From contig CM072335.1 of assembly GCA_036874045.1 (NCBI GenBank), forward strand, positions 23,071,501-23,135,500: a stretch of 64,000 nucleotides of DNA. Reading direction: 5' to 3'. Positions 58,201 to 64,000 of this stretch are shown here, piece by piece. Origin of the DNA: Cymodocea nodosa (Eukaryota; Streptophyta; Magnoliopsida; Alismatales; Cymodoceaceae). The stretch's first letter is position 1, and every line of letters starts with the position of its first letter. The notes under the pieces are model-generated. The model was given only the letters and a program-made list of their open reading frames with translations. It ran no database searches and had not been told where the DNA came from. The translations under genes and the position numbers were made by a program.

Positions 58201-58980
58201 ACCAAATAGAACAACAACAACAATGAGAAGGATTGGATTGTGCACGGCACCAAGGATAAAGCCACCAGCTATGAAACCCATCACAAATAGCAGAATCACA
58301 GACCAGAAAATTATATTTGGGAAGCTTTTCCTGAAAGAATATTCATCCTCATGGCTGAGATTAGTAACAGCCTGGTTGTGGGAAATAGATGTGCTATGTA
58401 GTTTAAGAGATCCAGTGGAGTCCAAAGGACCAGAATATTTTCGGGGGGCACCAGATGAATTAAGTGGCCCTGATGAAATAGGTCCAGATGTGATTAGGCC
58501 AGTAGCGGGGAGAACTGGTGCAAGGGGCCCAGAATTCTGCCGTGCCATTGGGGTAACACCCCCAGATTGAGGACCAGAAGATTTCTTAACTGGATCACCG
58601 TATTTGTTTAATGGTCCAGAATTAGACTTCTGTCTATTTGAGACTCCACTGCCAGAGCCTGGCATCCCAGACGAAACTGGTCCAGAAGAATAGCTAGTTC
58701 GACAAACACCACCAGCATTGATAGGCCCTGAATGTGATGCAGCACCTCCGAATGATCCAGTTCTAGAAGGAACATTAGCTTGAGGTCCAGATTTCCTTGA
58801 TTTCGAGTGTTCCACATGAAGGTCAAACATCTTACCAAGTTCTCCAGATTTTTTAATATCTCCACCCGTGTATGGCATGGCTGTGGAGCTCATTGTGACA
58901 GGCTTCTCCTTAGGCTGCTCTGGGCGGCCTGATACATAGAGGCCATTACTTAACTGATGGGAGGGGAATCTGGAACCCAT
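55257..58980 (-). CDS. SHOU4/SHOU4L-like membrane protein
   Basis: Four coding exons read on the minus strand: 58075-58980, 56689-56844, 55802-56013, 55257-55449; product 488 residues (Arabidopsis At1g16860, SHOU4L, is about this size). It starts MGSRFPSHQLSNGLYVSGRP, a family signature, followed by YTGGDIKKSGELGKMF and a low-complexity region with about a dozen SGP motifs (residues 63-190). Two membrane helices lie at about 222-246 and 249-267. The C-terminal domain includes RHVVDFYISDFQSGLRALVK, IMRLKEGYIKEGSTVSVMGV and ends VVLRCEDTSKIDVIPV. In Arabidopsis, SHOU4 proteins limit delivery of cellulose synthase complexes to the plasma membrane; older databases call them C19-related, without a visible catalytic triad. 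Intron 2 begins GAG|GCAAGA, a GC-AG intron, supported by the uninterrupted homology across the junction. Confidence 0.95.
57361..57720. other. AT-rich part of SHOU4-like intron 1
   Basis: Intron 1 spans 56845-58074. This portion is AT-rich with short ATTTTAAAAT-type palindromes and nothing coding. Confidence 0.35.
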
Positions 58981-59281
58981 TGCAACTGGGAGTATATATC
59001 TACTATGATCTTCCTCTGATGTCTAAATATTAAACCAACTCAATGAAAGAAATATCAATGTGAGCCTTCTGCACCAGCATTACAGTGCTTTGAGGGTCAG
59101 CCAACTGTCAACGTGAAAGTTATCTATAGCAATCTGAAAGCAGTATCAACAAGGGTAAGAAATCGCATCCTTTCAGTTTACAGTCTATATGCACATCCAC
59201 TTAGAGAACAAGAGATGACATGTTAATCAAAAAAAATATGACCATTTCAATGCGTAAGACAAGCCAATCAGTACAGAACAG

Positions 59282-59319
59282 GACAACACTTGATCTTAGT
59301 CAAAAGGCCGAGAAAGGTA
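59282..59319 (-). pseudogene. U2 snRNA 5' fragment
   Basis: On the minus strand the sequence reads ACCTTTCTCGGCCTTTTGAC then TAAGATCAAGTGT, which matches positions 2 to about 35 of plant U2 snRNA (one G to A change) and then diverges (TGTCCTGTTCTGTACTGATT, possibly a decayed continuation). The branch-site-pairing region and the Sm site are missing. A truncated retro-copy is likely. It lies in the leader/intron region of the SHOU4-like gene, same strand. Confidence 0.8.
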
Positions 59320-60379
59320 AAGGTCGTGAATACCACAATAATGACCTTAGTTTCATGTATTTAGTTAAAGAGAAAGAAACTTAATAATTTAAAAATTGCT
59401 GTTATTCCAATGAGAATATTAAAAGTTGGAAGGAATGAAATGGCTGTTCTATACTTCTGTCAGAAGAAGAACTTCATTCAAAGAAGTGCTCCATTTAAAC
59501 CTGTTTGGTGGTTCAGGCACCAAACTGAATTACCAGTTTAACCCAGTTACCACTTGAGATGTCGGAGGCACTCAATTCAAAACCGTTAACTGGAAATCTG
59601 AAATGCCTTTACTTGTATAATAGTAGTAATTCACAGAGCAAGGCCAAGCTGGAGTGCAGAAATAGCTCCAGAATTGTACTCAAATAAGCAGAATAATAGA
59701 AAGTAAACCAAGTATTGTAGTAACATTTCCAGGCAGGAAGCAGAGAAGAAGCTAATTTGAACAGTTACATAAAATAAATAACACAAAAATGTACACTTTC
59801 AAGCTTCATAAAACAGAAATCAAGCCCCAGTTGGTAAGTTCATTAACAACCATATATCAGTTTTATCCGACCCATAAGGCGAGAACACAAAAGATCCAAG
59901 TGAACCTACACGATCCCCAGAAGATATGCCATCTATTCAATTATCGGAATGACGTCCTGAGTTCAAACCCAGGAAAAAATGCAACCATTACCCAAAACAA
60001 AAAAAAAAACCTACACAATCTCCTGCAAATTTTGGCACCAGTTCTTCCCAACCGTAGAACTCAGATCCAGAATGCTAAGAGTCGAAAAGTCCGCATTTCG
60101 TGTTTCCAGAGAGAAACAGACCGAGCCCAGAATCCAACCCAAACCCCTGTCACCGCCCCCCACCCCATAAAAAAACTAACCATATCCACCACCTTCATGT
60201 CTCCACCTCCATAAGCAAAACCCCGCACCTAAAACACAAGAACGAAGCGACCCACATTCCCATCCCACCAGACACAGCCCCAACTTCATAGATCTAAAAT
60301 ACCAAACGAAGATGAAAGAGCTTGGGGGGAAAAAAGAGCGAGCTTTCAGCCTAAGAGGCAATGACAGAAATGTTCGTTT

Positions 60380-60515
60380 CAGTACCTTTTTTTCACCTTG
60401 AAAGCATTCAGTGCTGAAGAGATCAACGCTCGTTTGGAGACACGAAGGATCAAAGGGTAGCAAGGAGTAACCTGAAGCTGCCATATATCGCCATCGCTAA
60501 AGCCAGTAGAGATGT
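60380..60515 (-). promoter_or_regulatory. First leader exon of the SHOU4-like gene (candidate)
   Basis: On the minus strand a leader ends GAATGCTTTCAAG|GTGAAAAA, a usable donor, about 1.4 kb before the ATG at 58980, implying a leader intron. An upstream CT-rich stretch (TTTCTCTCTCTCC near 60560-60580) fits a plant core promoter or transcription start region. Confidence 0.4.
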
Positions 60516-60519
60516 TTGG

Positions 60520-62125
60520 GACAGAGATACAGGGAGAGGTCTTTTACCGTGTTGCCCTCAAAAAGGAGAGAGAGAAACGAAAGCATATTACATGGGTTTG
60601 TTGTTTTTACTTAAGAGTTAATGCACCTGAATATTATAGATTTTTATTTTATCATTTCTATATATTAACTTAAAATTTGATATATGTTTATAGCATTCTT
60701 TTCCGTTTCACCTTGAAAAAAAAAAACCTTCGATATTATTTCTTATTTTCGATGCTGCCTGCTGTCTTTTGATCACAACGTTCCTTTGTAAATGACGAAG
60801 CAGTTAACGAAGTTATCTCTATTTAGAACCTTTTTTTTTTTTTTTTTTTCAAAAGTTCTCTATTTGGTCCAGCTCGATCTAATAATACCCTACGATGATG
60901 GTAATACCCAATTAATCTTTGGGCGGGTGTTTTTCTCTATTTTTTTCTGTTTGTTTTTGTTGAACTTATTAATTTTAGCTTCAGACTGAAATTCTTTACA
61001 TTTTTTATCTTCCTAATGAATGATTTTGCTCTATTTTAATTTCTCATCCTACAAAAAAAAATTAAAAATTTATCGATAATAAGAATAGATTTAAAATAAA
61101 CAAATAGATATCTTCATTTACAAACGTTTCGAATAAAATCTTTGTTATTAACGAATTTTAAATCGATATAAAATAAATAGCTAGAGCAAATATTGATAAT
61201 CGAAAATTTAATTGATTTGGCGTTACGTCGTGGGATCAATCCAACCGACCTCCGACATGCGTCACGTTGAGAGACATCAGTTTGCCACCAAATTACTCAA
61301 CGTTAGGTAACTCGATCAACCACCGTTGAAAGCAAAAATTTAGTTGTAACGTGGAAATCTGCATACTTACCTCTTATATATATATATATATATAACCAGA
61401 TGCTGGTAAGCAATCGTTGTTCAAGATCTTCATCATAGCGGCAAAGCAAACCTGACTACATGATGCCCAAAAACAACAAAGGCTTGCTTTGCTTCCTCTC
61501 ACGTTGGTGGTGGGTGACAAGTGATTGTTGGAAAAAAAAAATCCTGACATAAATCACTGGTGTAAGTTTAGGAGCATATTTTAGTAGTAGCAAAAAAAAA
61601 ATTTATATTATTGATATAAATTTAATTATTTAAATTTTTTACTTTAGCGTAAAAAAAAAATCACGAGAAAAAAAGAAGAACGAAAGTGTGGTGGAACGTG
61701 GAAGGAAGGCCAGGTGGTCGCCTACCGTGTCAAGACGTACGTTGTCGTTTCCCCTGGTCGTCTCCTCCAGAACCGCCGCCCACCGCCCTGCCTCCCTCCT
61801 CGGCCCCATTCCTACCCTCCGTCTCCCTTCGGTTTTTTTCTGTTCTATTTCATGGTCTGTCTTCATGGTTTGATACGGAAACAGCATCTGTTCTGCTTGA
61901 ACTAAACCCCATAGGTGTTAATCTAGGGTTTTGATGAAAAGGGTTTTAGGGTCCGGCGGCTAAGAATAAGATTATTGCTGTGTTTGGGTTTAGGAAGGGG
62001 TAGGGAGAAAGCCGTCGAGCTGCCAACGACTCCCAAGAGTATTTACCGTCTTTCTTCTTCTACTTTTTCCATTGGATTCATGCTTGAGTACTGGAAGAGA
62101 TAGCAAGGAGCAACGAAAGAGAACC
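60520..62125. other. Spacer and promoter/leader of the CIA2-like gene
   Basis: No other gene seen. Contains a (TA)n run at 61375-61394, GC-rich leader-like sequence from 61690, and TCTAGGGTTTTGATG...GGGTTTTAGGGTCC near 61922-61953, telo-box-like motifs (TAGGGTTT). Transcription start not defined. Confidence 0.4.
61375..61394. repeat. (TA)n microsatellite
   Basis: Uninterrupted TA dinucleotides upstream of the CIA2-like gene. Confidence 0.85.
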
Positions 62126-63893
62126 ATGGCTTCTTCTTGTCCGAGTGGTAATCAAATCGCCTACGCCATCGACCTCGACATCGTCAAGTTGCAGTCGCCT
62201 TCTTCTCGCTCCTCCCATTCCTCTTCGTCGCCGCCATCCACGCTCTCCGAGTTCAGAAAGTCCCCACTGCTTGCAATCTCCACGAAGAAAGCTCGGACCC
62301 CACGGAAAAGACCGAACCAGGCCTATACGGAGGCGGCGGCTCTCCTTGCCAAGCTCTACCCCACCGTATTCTCCACCAAGAACCTCAGGAAGCACCGCAA
62401 GTTCACGAAGCCATACCACGCTTTCATCGATACGTCCGAGCTCCTCCCGATTTTTCCCTGCCTCTCCGACACTGGTTTCCTCATCCACCAGCAGGCGGTC
62501 TTGCCGGAGAAGTCCATTACCCAATTCGAGTCGAAGTCGATACCCACAAGCAGTAACTGGAGACCGAGGGAGATGATGGGCCACCAAGACGAGATGAATT
62601 CTTCCCTCGACTACGACACCAAGTCCATTCTCGACGAGGAGGTTGGAGAAGGAATCGACAGCATAATGGGCAATTCCAGATGCCCAGGGGAAGAACACCA
62701 ACACCCACCATATTACTCCGAGCTCGTCAATCCGCACTTGGGCCATTCTGCCGGGAGAATTCAAGCAAACATGACCAGAGCGCTGCGACATGTTGGGAAC
62801 GGGGATTGGTGGTGTTCTCCGACCGTCGAGATGCGGAACATAGTGCCCAATTTGAACACGCCGTCGTCATCTGAGAAGAAAAAGAAGAAGTTAGAGAAGC
62901 CGGTGAGTTCCACCGAATATTCCTCCACCACCACCGCCGCCGCCAATTCTAATACCAAGGGCGAAGCAGAGGAGTCGTCGTCGTCCTCGACCGCAGCGCA
63001 GAAGCGGTTGAGACCGACGCTGAGATTGAAATTGAACTACGACCGTGTGATAGACGAATGGTCTGTCCGCCGTTCGCCGTACTCCGAGGAGGCGGACCCA
63101 TGGGAATCTCCGGCGGACATCATCGTAAGCTGCTTGACCGATCGCATCCTGTCAATTATTTTATTAATTAATATCAATCAACCGCCTTAAGATAAGTAAT
63201 ATTATATGTAATTCTATTATAAAAAATATTTTATTCGTATCGTCAGCAAGACCGATATTGACTCTTAGATGATAGCATATTCACTTGAATGGTACCATAA
63301 AATTACCATTGCAGCAAACTATTTTTTTTAATGATGTCTTCTTTTTTTATTCAAATTGAAGTCATCCTCGCAATATATTATATGATCAACGGCATAGTTA
63401 ACAAATTTCGCTATTTTAACATGGATACTGTGGTTAGTCTTCTTTTAGGTTATAACACATATAAGGTAAAATATATATTAAATTTAAATGCAAGTAAAAA
63501 ACATTATCAAAAACAGAAAAACATACAAAAAAAAACCTAAACAGGTGTTTGTAACAACGACATCAATCTTTATTTATTTATTTTTGTTGATTGGTAGGCG
63601 AAGTTATCGGACATCGATCTGAGGTCGGAGGTGGCTACGAGCGGCGGCGCGAGGGAGGCCGGCGTTGTGAGGTACAAGGAAAAGACGAGCGGTAGCAGGT
63701 TCTTCTCCAAGAAGGTCAGCTACCAAGCGAGAAAGGTCGACAGAGGGAGGTGCCCACGAACCAGGGCAAGTGGCGTAAGACCTCGCCGCCTCTCCCCTTT
63801 TCTCCCTTGCTCCGTCCGTCCGCCGTTCTTACGATGTTGTGCTGTGTGTTGCAGGGAAGAAGATTTGCCAAGACAGACGGCGAGGAGTCATGA
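62126..63893 (+). CDS. CIA2-like (CIL) CCT-domain protein
   Basis: Three exons: 62126-63124, 63598-63765, 63855-63893; product 401 residues. The start MASSCPSGNQ at 62126 is chosen because it aligns with the family start (SSCLSGG type); an upstream in-frame TTG at 62072 is not needed. Family blocks: LAISTKKARTPRKRPNQAYT (about 50-68), SILDEEVGEGIDSIMG (167-182), and a CCT motif at about 356-395 starting VVRYKEKTSGSRFFSKKV. Arabidopsis CIA2 and CIL are nuclear factors that raise expression of chloroplast import and ribosomal protein genes. The CCT motif is unusual: KRRTR has become KTSGS and the RPRMKGRF end is CPRTRGRRF. Intron 2 uses either a GC donor (AGG|GCAAGT) or a GT donor nine bases on (GGC|GTAAGA), which would add ASG; the former fits the CCT motif better. 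Confidence 0.88.
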
Positions 63894-64000
63894 CGATGAT
63901 GTGCCACATTCGTCCGTCTGGCCATGGGCATGCTCTGGTCAAGCTAGAGAATGTGTGTTACCTCGGATGAGTCGGATCCTTCTCCTCCTCCTCCTCCTTT
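63894..64000 (+). other. 3' UTR of the CIA2-like gene
   Basis: Sequence following the TGA at 63891-63893, ending in a CTCCTCCTC repeat at the window edge. No polyadenylation signal seen before the window ends. Confidence 0.5.

Noticed and set aside
59789-60214. 141-codon plus frame antisense to the SHOU4-like leader
   Set aside because: Low-complexity Pro/Thr/Lys composition, no domain, and opposite to the gene's leader intron.
62072-62125. Extended start of the CIA2-like ORF at a TTG codon
   Set aside because: TTG is not a usual plant start, and the ATG at 62126 begins the sequence that aligns with the family N-terminus.
62078-62791. 237-codon open frame antisense to the CIA2-like gene
   Set aside because: Shadow frame of a GC-rich exon; no family features, and the opposite strand is a recognised gene.
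1-64000. CRISPR array or bacterial-type operon
   Set aside because: None present: tandem repeats found have no spacer structure, and the genes are spliced plant genes on separate promoters.

Overview
The window is nuclear DNA of a flowering plant, most likely a monocot: split genes with plant-type splice sites, GC-rich coding exons in two genes (the bHLH and CIA2-like genes) set in very AT-rich, transposon-filled spacers, and only plant gene families. I cannot name the species from sequence alone.

Seven host genes can be supported. (1) At the left edge, minus strand, the 5' end of an unrecognised gene (start codon at 1834, second exon running off the window). (2) 8612-24396, plus: a seven-exon gene for a HYL1/DRB-type protein with two double-stranded-RNA-binding domains, split by a 12.8-kb second intron. 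(3) 36492-37788, plus: a five-exon bHLH35/27-like transcription factor. (4) 43333-46780, minus: translation elongation factor 1B beta, seven coding exons. (5) 50871-52970, minus: a 115-residue MIF/D-dopachrome-tautomerase-like (MDL) protein. (6) 55257-58980, minus: a SHOU4/SHOU4L-like membrane protein linked to cellulose synthase trafficking. (7) 62126-63893, plus: a CIA2-like CCT-domain protein. They are separate genes, not a cluster with one shared function.

The rest is mostly mobile-element material. Intron 2 of the DRB gene holds a MITE-like repeat, a long inverted repeat (arms about 0.8 kb, 52-base loop), a Ty1/copia element with two LTRs inserted inside one arm, a 5S-rRNA-derived block and a Harbinger terminus inside that copia element, a Ty3/gypsy gag relic and a LINE relic. 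Downstream lie a decayed antisense copia RT (about 25.1-26.0 kb), a 5.9-kb PIF/Harbinger element with a recognisable DDE transposase (28.5-34.4 kb) and a 3.7-kb hAT element bounded by a perfect 8-bp duplication (38827-42537). RTE-type LINE relics sit in introns of the eEF1B and MDL genes, and a U2 snRNA 5' fragment sits in the 5' leader region of the SHOU4-like gene.

The most thought-provoking arrangement is a dsRNA-binding-protein gene whose own pre-mRNA includes a long near-palindrome able to fold into dsRNA. Other points worth a look are a CIA2-like protein with an eroded CCT motif, up to three GC-AG introns among the host genes, an orphan promoter/first exon next to eEF1B, and hAT subterminal repeat arrays. 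All exon boundaries were read by eye from splice signals, reading frame and family homology; no alignment or database search was run.
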